Shown here: in pieces, positions 27,598 to 38,738 of the stretch
How the letters are laid out: each line of letters starts with the position of its first letter
Numbering within the stretch: the stretch's first letter is position 1
From: Massilia norwichensis
Lineage (GTDB): Bacteria > Pseudomonadota > Gammaproteobacteria > Burkholderiales > Burkholderiaceae_D
NCBI RefSeq assembly: GCF_024753245.1
Contig: NZ_JANUGX010000002.1
Location: 248,001-312,000, forward strand
DNA length: 64,000 bases
Direction: 5' to 3'
Program-made: the position numbers and the translations under genes
Notes under the pieces: model-generated
What the model saw: only the letters and a program-made list of their open reading frames with translations
Database searches by the model: none
Told to the model about the DNA's origin: nothing

Positions 27598-28332
27598 TCA
27601 GTCCCGCGAGCCAGGTGTGATCGACTTGCTGACCTTGCCCTGCTCGTCCAGCATCTGGATCTCGGCCTTGCCGTCGGCCGACACCAGCAGCAGCATGCGC
27701 GTGCGTCCCCTCGCATCTTTCAGCTGCAGGGCCGAGCCCTTGTCGCGGGTGTTGCCGAGCCAGATGCGGTTCTGCATCAGGCGTCCTTCGTCCGACAACT
27801 TCTGCCAGTAGGCGCCCCGCTGCGCCTCCGGCAGCTTGTCGCTCTCCTGGCCGAAGCGCGTCATGTCCTCCATCGACGTGACTTGGTAGAACGGTACGTC
27901 GTTGATGCTGATGCCGGTCCGCTGGTGGCTGGCACTGTCGTTGTTGATCAGCTGCATGGCCTGGTCCTGGCGGAAGCGGTCGAAGGTCAGCGACAGGCCG
28001 GACGCGATCTTGCCGTCGGCGCCGACACTGCCCTTCTGGATCAGTCCGCCGTTTTCCGTCCCTTCCTCGTTGATGAACAGCATGCCGGCAAACTCGCGCC
28101 GGTCCGGACGCGGCCTTTCCTTGCCCTGCTGGAAGTCGCCCGGAAAGCGTGCCTTGCTGGCGATGATCATGCGTTTGGTGCCGTCCGGCTCGACGATATT
28201 GATGCGGCCGACGGTGATCTCATCAAAGGTCTCGTGACGGAGCGGGCTTTTGGCGCCGCTCAGGGTGACGATGGCGGCGAGGGCAGCGGCCATGGTGCCG
28301 GCGCCGGCTAGGAAGGTGCGGATCTGCGACAT
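27598..28332 (-). CDS. Uncharacterised exported protein paired with a membrane XRE regulator
   Basis: I do not recognise a characterised family. The 244-residue protein has an N-terminal hydrophobic segment (about 5-26), an uncleaved anchor or signal. The remainder is beta-rich with similar segments near both ends: GRINIVEPDGTKRMIIAS (42-59) and ALQLKDARGRTRMLLLVSA (201-219). No metal or catalytic motif stands out. It begins nine bases after the XRE gene and is clearly in the same operon, so it may sense or modulate for that regulator; this is inference. Confidence 0.75.
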   Translation of the reverse strand: MSQIRTFLAGAGTMAAALAAIVTLSGAKSPLRHETFDEITVGRINIVEPDGTKRMIIASKARFPGDFQQGKERPRPDRREFAGMLFINEEGTENGGLIQKGSVGADGKIASGLSLTFDRFRQDQAMQLINNDSASHQRTGISINDVPFYQVTSMEDMTRFGQESDKLPEAQRGAYWQKLSDEGRLMQNRIWLGNTRDKGSALQLKDARGRTRMLLLVSADGKAEIQMLDEQGKVSKSITPGSRD

Positions 28333-28341
28333 GGGAGTCCT

Positions 28342-29100
28342 TTATTGTTGTGGCGAACGGCGTTTGGTTTTCAGGCGGCGCAGCCGCCATTCGATGAACA
28401 GGCCGACGAAGCCGCTCACCAGTACGACGGCACCCAGGTATTGCAGGATGCGGTTGCCCGGCGCCAGCGCGTAGGTGGTATGGACCAGGTCGAAGCGGCG
28501 GCGGCCGTTCTCGGCGGCTTCGAAATACACGGTGCCGCGGTTCACGGACGACTCCACCGTGAGCGGCCTGACGCGCCCACTCTGGAATTCGCTGATCTGT
28601 TTCTGTCCTTCTTCGAAGCTCACGAGTTTGGCGAGTATCTTCTGGTTCACGAACTCGCGCTGCTTCTCGAAGATGTTTTCCGGCTCCCCAGCAAGGAGGA
28701 TGCCGGGCGAGTCGTACTTGTAGAGATTATTCGAAAAGAAGATCCCATCGTTCGCCGCCAGCATCATGGCGAAGCCGAGCACCCAGGCCGCCGCCGAGCC
28801 GTACAGCCACTTTTTCGTCTCCCTGATCTGGGCCACGGCGGCACCGGCCGTAAATTGGGTGACGGCCGGGATGTGGCGTAACGTGGTCGCCAGTACGTCC
28901 TGGTCGACCTCGGACAGAAAAGTGGCCGCGTCCATTTCCAGGCCGGCGAGAATGGTGGAAAACATCTCGGCCGAGGGCACCGATTTGTCGTTTTCCAGTT
29001 TCGAGAGATAGGACTGCTCGATACCCGCCGCCTGCGCAAACTGCGGCTGGGTCAGCCCCTTTTCGGTACGGATCTGTTTCAGTCGTTCGCCAAAATGCAT
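28342..29100 (-). CDS. Membrane-anchored XRE-family regulator
   Basis: The 252-residue protein starts with a complete XRE helix-turn-helix (1-63: GERLKQIRTEKGLTQPQFAQ, EQSYLSKLENDKSVPS). A helix at about 98-117, a periplasmic-sized segment of about 100 residues and a second helix at about 218-237 follow, ending in a basic tail RLRRLKTKRR. This gives a predicted cytoplasmic DNA-binding head with an extracytoplasmic loop, like one-component transmembrane regulators. It is cotranscribed with the downstream exported protein. The ligand and target are unknown. Confidence 0.82.
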   Translation of the reverse strand: MHFGERLKQIRTEKGLTQPQFAQAAGIEQSYLSKLENDKSVPSAEMFSTILAGLEMDAATFLSEVDQDVLATTLRHIPAVTQFTAGAAVAQIRETKKWLYGSAAAWVLGFAMMLAANDGIFFSNNLYKYDSPGILLAGEPENIFEKQREFVNQKILAKLVSFEEGQKQISEFQSGRVRPLTVESSVNRGTVYFEAAENGRRRFDLVHTTYALAPGNRILQYLGAVVLVSGFVGLFIEWRLRRLKTKRRSPQQ

Positions 29101-29207
29101 GATGAGCTTTCCTGAACGTCAATGGAAAGCTTGTATTCTTGGCTATTCATGCATGACTTGGAAGATGAATATGCGCGAATATCGATGAATTTTGGAAAAT
29201 CTTTCGG

Positions 29208-29474
29208 TCAGTGCCGGCCGCGCCAGCCGCCGCGGTAGCCGCCACCCCAGCCGCCTCGATAGCCGCCCCAGCCGTGACCGCCGCGATAGCGGTGTTCGTA
29301 GAAGCCAAAGTTGAGCGACACCGGCGGTCCGACGTAGGTCGGGTAGCCATACGCATAGGGACCGTAATACGCGGGCGCAGCTACCGGCGCCGCGTCGTAG
29401 GCATAGGGCAGCGGCGCATACACGCAGCCCGACAAGGCCGCGCCTGCCGCCAGCGAGAGAATCAGGCGTTTCAT
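29208..29474 (-). CDS. Small Gly/Tyr-rich lipoprotein
   Basis: The 88-residue protein has a lipoprotein signal with lipobox LSGC (Cys17), a Tyr/Ala/Pro-rich middle (AYYGPYAYGYPTYVGPP) and a Gly/Arg/Trp-rich C-terminal tail with repeated RGGW units. It resembles small surface lipoproteins common in Massilia-type genomes. The start is the ATG at 29472-29474, with GAGGGTG about eight bases upstream; the longer open frame has no signal peptide. Function unknown. Confidence 0.75.
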   Translation of the reverse strand: MKRLILSLAAGAALSGCVYAPLPYAYDAAPVAAPAYYGPYAYGYPTYVGPPVSLNFGFYEHRYRGGHGWGGYRGGWGGGYRGGWRGRH

Positions 29475-29562
29475 GGCAACACCCTCATGTCGTGTCTGAT
29501 TTGATTCTAGACCGCAGGGTGCCGATTGCAATGTGTTTCAGGGTCGGCTGCGCCGCGACACC

Positions 29563-29580
29563 AAACCCTTGCGTGGGTTT
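29563..29580 (-). terminator. Possible terminator after the msrPQ run
   Basis: AAACCC (29563-29568) and GGGTTT (29575-29580) form a six-pair stem that overlaps the stop of the small membrane protein. There is no strong T tract, so this is a weak call. Confidence 0.35.
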
Positions 29581-29768
29581 TACTCGCGCCCGCGCGAGCG
29601 GTCTTCCGGCCAGGCCTGGCGCGCGCAGGCAACCGCCTGCTCGTTCCAGCGGCCGTCCAGGATCAGACAGCGGTCGACCGAGGAGCCGGTGCGAAAGCGC
29701 GACAAGGCCAGCACCAGCACGAGGGCGAGTACCAGCAGCAAACCAATGACGGACGGTCCCTTCATCAT
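29580..29768 (-). CDS. Small membrane-anchored protein after msrQ
   Basis: The frame encodes 62 residues starting MMKGPSVIGLLLVLAL, with one N-terminal membrane helix (about 6-25) and a short soluble part with two Cys flanking LILDGRWNEQAVA. That Cys/Gly-Arg-Trp-Asn spacing is seen in many tiny anchored proteins. It starts within two bases of the msrQ stop, so it is probably cotranscribed with msrPQ. The next codon is also ATG, so the start may be 29765. Confidence 0.65.
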   Translation of the reverse strand: MMKGPSVIGLLLVLALVLVLALSRFRTGSSVDRCLILDGRWNEQAVACARQAWPEDRSRGRE

Positions 29769-29769
29769 G

Positions 29770-30429
29770 TCAGGATACCGATCGTGGCGTGACGGGACTG
29801 CGCGTGCGGCTCCAGCGCCAGTACACGCGCAGGCCGAGCAGCACGGCAACGACCGTACCCCAGACGATGGGCTGCTCGAAATTGTGCTTGCCCGCCTTCA
29901 TCCACCAGTAGTGCAGGATCGCCAGCGGCGCGATCAGGTAGATCAGGCGGTGCAGCTGGGCCCAGCGCCGGCCGAGGCGCTTGATCATGGCGTTGGTGCT
30001 GGTGGCGGCCAGCGGCAGCAGCAGCACGAAGGCGATGAAGCCGACCGTGATGAAAGGCCGCTTGAGCACGTCCTTCCACATCGCGCCGACGTCGAAATTG
30101 TGGTCGGCCCAGAGGAAGGTCAGGAAGTGCATCAGGGCGTAGAAGAACACGTACAGGCCCAGCATGCGGCGCAGGCGGATCAGCCAGTTCCAGCCGGTAA
30201 AACGGCGCAGCGGCGTGATGGCGAGGGTCGCGCACAGCAGGTACAGTGCCCAGTCGCCGGTGCCGTGGGTCACGAATTCGACCGGCTCGACCGGCACCTG
30301 CTGCACGATCAGCCAGACGATGCGCGCGAAGGGCAACAGCGCCAGCACGAACAGCAGGCTCTTGATGGCGGCGAGCTGTTTCGGCGATGGACTGGCGGTG
30401 GGTCGTGCCGGCGGCGCGTTCTTTGTCAT
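29770..30429 (-). CDS. msrQ: MsrQ, heme-binding membrane subunit of the methionine sulfoxide reductase
   Basis: The 219-residue integral membrane protein has about six helices and histidines in FFYALMHFLTF, LHRLIYLIAPLAILHYWW suited to heme binding. It passes respiratory-chain electrons to periplasmic MsrP to repair oxidised methionines. It follows msrP by ten bases. The N-terminus is Pro/Ser-rich before the first helix. Confidence 0.94.
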   Translation of the reverse strand: MTKNAPPARPTASPSPKQLAAIKSLLFVLALLPFARIVWLIVQQVPVEPVEFVTHGTGDWALYLLCATLAITPLRRFTGWNWLIRLRRMLGLYVFFYALMHFLTFLWADHNFDVGAMWKDVLKRPFITVGFIAFVLLLPLAATSTNAMIKRLGRRWAQLHRLIYLIAPLAILHYWWMKAGKHNFEQPIVWGTVVAVLLGLRVYWRWSRTRSPVTPRSVS

Positions 30430-30439
30430 CGGGCCTCGC

Positions 30440-31420
<981 letters not shown>

Positions 31421-31543
31421 GGCTGGCTCCCGCAAAGCATGTCTGGCGTACAGGTTGTAGCCGACATAGCAACCTTACACCATCTACCTACGATGGGCTG
31501 TCACCGTAGAGTTTTCTTACTCTTTGTAATCCAGCCGTCATCT

Positions 31544-32731
31544 TCAGAGTTTGCCGTAGGAATGCAGCCCCGACAGGAACATGTTCACGCCCAGGAAGGC
31601 GAAGGTGGTGACCAGCAGGCCGATCAGCGCCCACCAGGCGGCGGCGCGGCCGCGCAGGCCGGACATCAGGCGCATGTGCAGCCAGGCCGCGTAGTTCAGC
31701 CAGACGATCAGGGCCCAGGTTTCCTTCGGGTCCCACGACCAGTAACCGCCCCAGGCCTCGGCCGCCCACAGTGCGCCGAGGATGGTCGCGACCGTGAAGA
31801 AGGCAAAGCCGACCGAGATCGACTTGTACATCACGTCGTCCAGCACTTCCAGCGATGGCAGGCGGTCGGCGAGGATGCCGTGCGACTTCAGCAGGTAGGC
31901 GCTGCCGACCATGGCCGCCAGCGCGAAAGTGCCGTAGCCGATGAAGTTGGCCGGCACGTGGATCTTCATCCACCAGCTCTGCAGGGCCGGCACCAGCGGC
32001 TGGATCTCGGCGGCGTCGCGCGCCACCGTGTACCACAGCAGGAAGCCGACCGCGGCCGAGATCACCAGCAGCACGAAGGCCCCCAGTTGACGGGTGCCGT
32101 AACGCTGTTCGTAGTACAGGTAGAACAGGGCCGTGATCATCGAGAACAGGATGAAGACTTCGTACAGGTTCGAGACCGGGATGTGGCCGACGTCGGCGCC
32201 GATCAGGTAGGACTCGTACCAGCGCACCATCATGCCGGTGAAGCCCAGCACCACGGCGGCCCAGCACAGCTTGGAGCCGACGGCGCCGCCGAACGGCGAC
32301 CTGGCCGCCAGACCGATCCAGTAGAACACGGTCGAGAACACGAACAGCGCGCTCATCCAGAGGATCGCGGACTGGCTCGACAGCATGTACTTGAGGAAGA
32401 ATTTCTGGTTGGCCGCCTCGAGCGAGCCGCCATACAGCGCGATGCCCCACAGCGACAGCACGGCGATCAGCGGCATCAGCCAGCGCACCGGTTTCCAGTG
32501 CCAGCCGAGCAGCGCGAAGGTGGGCGCGGCCAGCACCAGGATCGCCTGTTCGTAGATGTCCATGAAGCTGCCGTAGCGCTGCAGCGCGAACAGGCTTGCG
32601 GCCAGCAGGCCGGCGCCGAACAGCCAGTCGATGGCGGTCAGGCGCTTGAAGAAGCCCGGCGGCTGCGTATAGGCTGCGCGCGCTGCCGCTGCCTGCGAAG
32701 AATTGCCTGGGGTTTGCGTTGCTTGAGACAT
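31544..32731 (-). CDS. ccsB: Cytochrome c biogenesis protein CcsB/CcsA type (System II heme handling)
   Basis: The 395-residue membrane protein has about eight helices. The tryptophan-rich WWD heme motif is AWGGYWSWDPKETW, and conserved histidines flank it (KIHVPANFIGYG, NYAAWLHMRL). With ResB it exports heme and attaches it to apocytochromes. It lies directly downstream of resB (27-base gap). The N-terminal 25 residues are Ala/Gln-rich and cytoplasmic. Confidence 0.95.
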   Translation of the reverse strand: MSQATQTPGNSSQAAAARAAYTQPPGFFKRLTAIDWLFGAGLLAASLFALQRYGSFMDIYEQAILVLAAPTFALLGWHWKPVRWLMPLIAVLSLWGIALYGGSLEAANQKFFLKYMLSSQSAILWMSALFVFSTVFYWIGLAARSPFGGAVGSKLCWAAVVLGFTGMMVRWYESYLIGADVGHIPVSNLYEVFILFSMITALFYLYYEQRYGTRQLGAFVLLVISAAVGFLLWYTVARDAAEIQPLVPALQSWWMKIHVPANFIGYGTFALAAMVGSAYLLKSHGILADRLPSLEVLDDVMYKSISVGFAFFTVATILGALWAAEAWGGYWSWDPKETWALIVWLNYAAWLHMRLMSGLRGRAAAWWALIGLLVTTFAFLGVNMFLSGLHSYGKL

Positions 32732-32758
32732 AGGTTCTCTCTCTCTTGGATAGCAGGC

Positions 32759-34894
32759 CTAGCTTACGCCGATTTGCGTGGATTGCGGAAGCCTGGTCTT
32801 CAAATCGGCGAACTCGCGTTCGAAGTCGAGCGTCTTGCGCTGGGTGCTCATCGCCATCATCGCGTGTGCTTCGCCGTCCCGCTCCTTGACCCAGACCCAG
32901 ATGCGGCGTTCGCGGATATAAAACATCGCGAAGATGCCCAATACCAGCAGCAAACAGCCCAGATAGACCACCTTCTTGCCCGGCGACCGCGTGACCTGCA
33001 GCACCGATGCCTTGACTTCAGTGAACTCTTCGAGCGACAGGTAGACCGGTGCGCCATAGAAGAAACTGTCCGACAGCGCATTCGTCGCCAGTTGCAGGAA
33101 GCGGCCGTGGGCTTCGCTGGCCTCGACCGGCGGCTCGCCCGCGCGCGCATGCGCGGCCTGCCACAGCTCCCACATGGCGCCGTTGAGCATCTTCATGAAG
33201 ACATTCGCCGCCTTTTCCTGCTCGGCCGGCGGAATGCGCTCGAGGAATTGCGAGACCGCCAGATAGCCGCCGCTTTTGCCGCCGCTGCCTTCGCCGGCGA
33301 AGATCGCCAGCGTCTTGCTCGCCGATTCCTGCAGCTGGCGCGCGAGGGTCGCGTCGGTCTTCGACGTCGGCATGGCGCGCTCGGCGTAGCGGCGCGCCGC
33401 TTCTTCGCGCAAACTTGGGTCGGCCAGCGCGGCGCGCAGGCGCATCCATTCGCGCACGCCGTGCTGGTCGTCGGCCGGAATGCGCAGGAAGCTGAACGGG
33501 TCGCCCGGATTGCTGCGCACGCCGGCCAGGTAGACCTCTGATCCTTCGAGCGTCACCGGCTGCATGTAGTTCATGAATTCGCGCGCCTGACCGGTCTTGT
33601 CGCGCAGCTTGTATTGCACGCTCGGACCGACGTTTTTCAGGTCCTTGTTGTTGGCGTTCTTGGCCGCCGAACCGGTGTGCTGGGACAGGGTGCGCGCCAG
33701 CTGCTGCTCGAGCGATTCGCCCTGCTTGACGTCGCGCGTGTCCTGGGCCGAGCCGTCTTTCGTGTTCTCGACGTTGAAGGCGCGGAAGCCCGACCACTCG
33801 ACGGTGTAGGCTTCGTTGGCCTGTTTCAGGTCGGCGAGTTTCAGCTCGGTCGTGCTGCCGACTTCGCCGTCCATCGCGAAAGACTGGTCGGACGTGCCCG
33901 TCATCGGATAGGCGGTCAGCTTCAGCTTGCTGCCGCCGTCCTCGATGCCGGACTGGTAGATCGCCACGCCGCGGTAGATCAGCGGCTGGTTGACCTTGAT
34001 GCTGGCCGGGAAGCTCTTGCCGGTTTCCGGGTCGTGGATCGTGACTTCGCTGGCGAACAGCTTGGGCATGCCGGTCGAGTAGAAGTCGACGATGAACTTG
34101 TTCAGGTGGATCGTGAACGGCAGCTCCTGGATCAGCACGCCGCTCGCCTGCGGCAGGACCGCGGTACTGCTGTTCTGCCCTTCCGGGATCATGGTGTTGC
34201 CGCGGAAGCTGGGGTTGCCCAGGCCGAGGCGGTGCTGCGGCGGAATCGCCGAGATCAGGCCGCTGCCCATGTAGGGCGTTTTGCCCATGAACCATTGTTG
34301 GAAGCGGATGGGCAGGTCGGAATCGAGCAGGCCGCCCAGCAGGATGATGACGATGGCCGAGTGCGCGAAGATGTAGCCGAACTTGTTGGCGGCGCCCTTC
34401 TTGGCCGCCACCAGCACGCCGTTCGGCTTGTCGACCAGTTTTACGCGGTAGCCGGCATCGCCGAGGCGCTGGGCGGTCTGGCTGGCCAGCGCCACCGCGC
34501 GGCCCTCCTGCGCCCATTCGGTCCGGTGGTGGAAGTTGCGCAGCGATTCCTCGCGCACGTTCTCGCGCCAGCTGCGCATGTCGCGCAGCATCTTGGGCGC
34601 ATTGCGGGCGATGCACAGACTGGTGGAAACGATCAGGATCGCCAGGATCAGCAGGAACCACCAGGCGCTGTAGACCGTGTACAGGCCGAGTTTACGGAAG
34701 ATCTCGAACCAGAACGGGCCGAACTGGTTGATATAGTCCGGCTCGGCCTTGTTCTGCTGCATGATGGTGCCGATGATGGCGGCGATTGCCAGCATCACCA
34801 GCAAGGCGATCGCGAAGCGCATCGACGACACCAGCTCGACCGCCTCGGCCAGTGCGCGGCGGCGCGTCTTCAGTTCAATTCCGGTGGTGCTCAT
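32759..34894 (-). CDS. resB: Cytochrome c biogenesis protein ResB
   Basis: The 711-residue protein is typical of the long betaproteobacterial ResB. The N-terminal helices (about 26-46 and 80-98) and another near 165-185 are followed by a large periplasmic domain (HDPETGKSFPASIKVNQPLIYRG, AIYQSGIEDGG) and a last helix near 640-660 (VYLGCLLLVLGIFAMFYI). It works with CcsB. The frame is open six codons upstream, but MSTTGIELKTRRRA at 34894 is the better start. It follows cytochrome c4 by 28 bases. Confidence 0.94.
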   Translation of the reverse strand: MSTTGIELKTRRRALAEAVELVSSMRFAIALLVMLAIAAIIGTIMQQNKAEPDYINQFGPFWFEIFRKLGLYTVYSAWWFLLILAILIVSTSLCIARNAPKMLRDMRSWRENVREESLRNFHHRTEWAQEGRAVALASQTAQRLGDAGYRVKLVDKPNGVLVAAKKGAANKFGYIFAHSAIVIILLGGLLDSDLPIRFQQWFMGKTPYMGSGLISAIPPQHRLGLGNPSFRGNTMIPEGQNSSTAVLPQASGVLIQELPFTIHLNKFIVDFYSTGMPKLFASEVTIHDPETGKSFPASIKVNQPLIYRGVAIYQSGIEDGGSKLKLTAYPMTGTSDQSFAMDGEVGSTTELKLADLKQANEAYTVEWSGFRAFNVENTKDGSAQDTRDVKQGESLEQQLARTLSQHTGSAAKNANNKDLKNVGPSVQYKLRDKTGQAREFMNYMQPVTLEGSEVYLAGVRSNPGDPFSFLRIPADDQHGVREWMRLRAALADPSLREEAARRYAERAMPTSKTDATLARQLQESASKTLAIFAGEGSGGKSGGYLAVSQFLERIPPAEQEKAANVFMKMLNGAMWELWQAAHARAGEPPVEASEAHGRFLQLATNALSDSFFYGAPVYLSLEEFTEVKASVLQVTRSPGKKVVYLGCLLLVLGIFAMFYIRERRIWVWVKERDGEAHAMMAMSTQRKTLDFEREFADLKTRLPQSTQIGVS

Positions 34895-34922
34895 CGATTC
34901 CTGCGGGCGCAAAGGCCCGATT

Positions 34923-35606
34923 TTACTTCAGGCCGGCAATATAGTCGGCAACGGCTTTCATTTCCTCGTCCGACATGCGCTTGGCCAGCGTGCCCATCTG
35001 CGGGCTGTTGTTGCGCGCATTGGTCTTGAACGCTTGCAGCTGGGCGAAGGTGTAGTCCTGGTGCTGGCCGGCCAGACGCGGGTACTGGGCCGGGATGCCC
35101 GAACCGGTGGCGCCGTGGCAGCTGGCGCAGGCGGCCACGCCGCGGTCGGCGATGCCGCCACGGTAGATCTTGCGGCCCAGTTCGACCGTGTCCTTGTTTT
35201 TCGCCGCGCCCTGCTTCGGCTGCTGGGTGCTCAGGTAAGCCGCGATATTGGTTTTTTCCTCTTCGCTCAGCATCTTGGCGTAGGTCGTCATCACCGGCTG
35301 CTGGCGGTTCGGGGTCGTGAAGTCGACCAGCTGCTTGTGGATGTAGGTGCCGACCTGGCCGGCGAGCTTGGGATTGGCGACGATGGTGGAATTGCCGCCG
35401 GCGCCGTGGCAGGAAGCGCAGGCCGGCAGGCCGCGTGCGTTGTCGCCGGTGTCGTACAGGGAACCGCCCTTGGCAGGATCGGCTTTCGGAGCCGCGGCAC
35501 CGTGGGCCGCATCGGCTGCGGAGGCGCTACCGGCAAACGCCAGGCTCGCCAGCAGCAAGGACTTTACGATTGCCGCGCCTGCGGCCGGGAAAAACACACG
35601 ATTCAT
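34923..35606 (-). CDS. Diheme cytochrome c4
   Basis: The 227-residue periplasmic protein has a cleavable signal (ending near ASA-AD, about 31). Two cytochrome c domains follow, with heme sites CASCH at 63-67 and 160-164. Distal methionines are likely in TTYAKMLSEEE and GTLAKRMSDEE. It donates electrons to terminal oxidases in the family. It heads the run with resB and ccsB, so the substrate is encoded with its own maturation machinery. Confidence 0.95.
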   Translation of the reverse strand: MNRVFFPAAGAAIVKSLLLASLAFAGSASAADAAHGAAAPKADPAKGGSLYDTGDNARGLPACASCHGAGGNSTIVANPKLAGQVGTYIHKQLVDFTTPNRQQPVMTTYAKMLSEEEKTNIAAYLSTQQPKQGAAKNKDTVELGRKIYRGGIADRGVAACASCHGATGSGIPAQYPRLAGQHQDYTFAQLQAFKTNARNNSPQMGTLAKRMSDEEMKAVADYIAGLK

Positions 35607-35703
35607 TCAAGCACCCTGAGAAAGTAGAAATATTCTTGCAGTTACAGTGCAGCGGCCATGCTCGTGTCCTGCCGAAGGACTTCGCCGACGACAGGTAACT
35701 CCC

Positions 35704-35715
35704 TATTGTACAATA
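35704..35715. promoter_or_regulatory. Palindromic TATTGTACAATA between cytochrome c4 and engB
   Basis: A perfect 12-base palindrome in the 169-base divergent gap contains a TACAAT -10-like hexamer on each strand (35709-35714 plus; 35705-35710 minus). No convincing -35 lies at 16-18 bases on either side, so it may be an operator or a weak divergent promoter. Confidence 0.35.
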
Positions 35716-35775
35716 GCTTTGTTTCCGAACTGCCTCTTTTGTTGTCTTTTTCGCTCCAACCCACCTGACCCGCCC

Positions 35776-37514
<1,739 letters not shown>

Positions 37515-37536
37515 TTCAGAAATTTTAAGCATAAAA

Positions 37537-37564
37537 AAACCGCATTTTCATGCGGTTTTTTTTC
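37537..37564. terminator. Strong bidirectional terminator after hemB
   Basis: AAAACCGCAT (37537-37546), loop TTTC, ATGCGGTTTT (37551-37560) then TTTT is a ten-pair stem flanked by A and T runs on both sides. It ends hemB on the plus strand and also suits the minus-strand gene 37604-38503. Confidence 0.9.
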
Positions 37565-37570
37565 AACTAC

Positions 37571-37602
37571 GTCGTCCCCGCGCAGGCGGGGACCCAAGTT
37601 AC
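37571..37602. repeat. CCCGC hairpin repeat, copy after hemB
   Basis: GTCCCCGC (37574-37581), loop GCAG, GCGGGGAC (37586-37593) is a perfect stem followed by CCAAGTT. The same flanks occur at 27588 and, inverted, at 3911. It lies between two convergent genes, next to the terminator. Confidence 0.8.
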
Positions 37603-37603
37603 C

Positions 37604-38503
37604 TTATTTCGGCGGCTTGTAATCCGGGAACATTTCCTTGTACAGGAAGTTGGTCAGTTCCTGCTCGTCCTGCGGCCGCGCCGACAGGGTTACGACCTTG
37701 TTCAGGCGGTGCGAATCCCATTCGAAGTCGCCGGTCTTTTCCTTGCGGATCAGCTCGATCATCTTCTTGACGATGGCCGTCTCGATGTCCGGATAGCTGC
37801 CGCGCTCCACCGACACCGCGGTCAGCCAGCGCCGCTTGAAGTTCGGGTTCCAGCCGCGGAATTTCACGTCGGCGCGGCTGAAGGTCTTGTTGGTGACGCT
37901 GAACACGCCGCCGGTCTCGTTCGGGTCCTGGCCGCCGCGGCCGTTGATGGCGGCGATGTTGGCCATGGCGTTGCGCATGCCGCGCTGGGCGTCGCTTTCC
38001 TCGGCCGGCTGCTCGCTGCGCGCACCGCGCGCCTGGCGGCGCTTCTCGATGTAGGCCGCCATGTCGGTTTCGTCCGGCTGCAGCTTGGTTTCTTCCTTCG
38101 GCTGCGGCTTTGCTTGCTCGACCGGCTTTTCGTTCGGCAGCGTGATCGTGTCCGGCAGGCGCGGGATCTGGATCGGCGGCGGCGGCCGGAATTTCGGTTG
38201 CGGCAGCGCGGTGCTGGCGGTCTGCTTGGGCGCCGGCTCGGCGGCTTGCGGCGTCGGCTTGCTCGGTTTCACGGGCGGCATCCAGACGATGGCTTGCCCT
38301 TCCTTGGGCGGCGCGTGGTGTTCGGTCTTCGGCTGGAACAGGAACAGCGCCACCAGCAGCAGGTGCAGACCGATCGTGACGGCCAGGCCGGTGCCGTTCG
38401 GCTTGCGCTCTCCGTAAGTCACCACATTGCGTCCGGGCAGCGGCTGGCCGCAATGTGCGCAGACATCGCTGTCTTCCATATGGGTATGGGAATGGTCACG
38501 CAA
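37604..38503 (-). CDS. TonB/TolA-like anchored protein with N-terminal CxxC motif
   Basis: No characterised family is recognised. The 299-residue protein starts with a cytoplasmic segment holding CAHCGQPLPG (15-24), a half zinc-ribbon motif. One membrane helix follows (about 42-58), then a long Pro/Lys/Glu-rich stretch (about 60-150) like the periplasm-spanning linker of TonB and TolA. The C-terminal part (about 200-299) is a compact domain, FRGWNPNFKRRWLTAVSVERG and later IVKKMIELIRKEKTG. The terminal domain does not look like the classical TonB fold, and no exbBD are adjacent. Function is unknown. Confidence 0.72.
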   Translation of the reverse strand: MRDHSHTHMEDSDVCAHCGQPLPGRNVVTYGERKPNGTGLAVTIGLHLLLVALFLFQPKTEHHAPPKEGQAIVWMPPVKPSKPTPQAAEPAPKQTASTALPQPKFRPPPPIQIPRLPDTITLPNEKPVEQAKPQPKEETKLQPDETDMAAYIEKRRQARGARSEQPAEESDAQRGMRNAMANIAAINGRGGQDPNETGGVFSVTNKTFSRADVKFRGWNPNFKRRWLTAVSVERGSYPDIETAIVKKMIELIRKEKTGDFEWDSHRLNKVVTLSARPQDEQELTNFLYKEMFPDYKPPK

Positions 38504-38681
38504 GATGGTTGTACAACTTTCCGCGAAGTAGCAAAGAATGGTCCGAGGGCCGCAGTCTAACCTGTTTTAGGTGACACGCCCACGTTTGTTGGACCTTCGC
38601 TAACAGCTTACAAGCTGACGGAATTGATGGTTGTTACAGAATGTATCCGTGACGCGACAACGGATGGTCGGTCGATGGGGG

Positions 38682-38732
38682 CGTGGGCACAGGGTGCCCA
38701 CCCTACTGTAGGGTGGGCTCCCCGAGCCCACG
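38682..38732. repeat. GTGGGCAC palindromic doublet, copy 3
   Basis: Arms at 38682-38706 and 38708-38732 are separated by one base, making a nearly perfect 51-base palindrome. It lies seven bases past the RND pump stop on the minus strand and in the 235-base gap upstream of the TonB-like gene. Otherwise that gap shows nothing definite. Confidence 0.85.
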
Positions 38733-38738
38733 TACGAA

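Noticed and set aside
29492..29792. Small plus-strand frames opposite the membrane protein after msrQ
   Set aside because: Three overlapping frames in this stretch are all Arg/Pro/Ala-rich without start signals; the minus-strand frame has a clear membrane helix and conserved-looking Cys pair.
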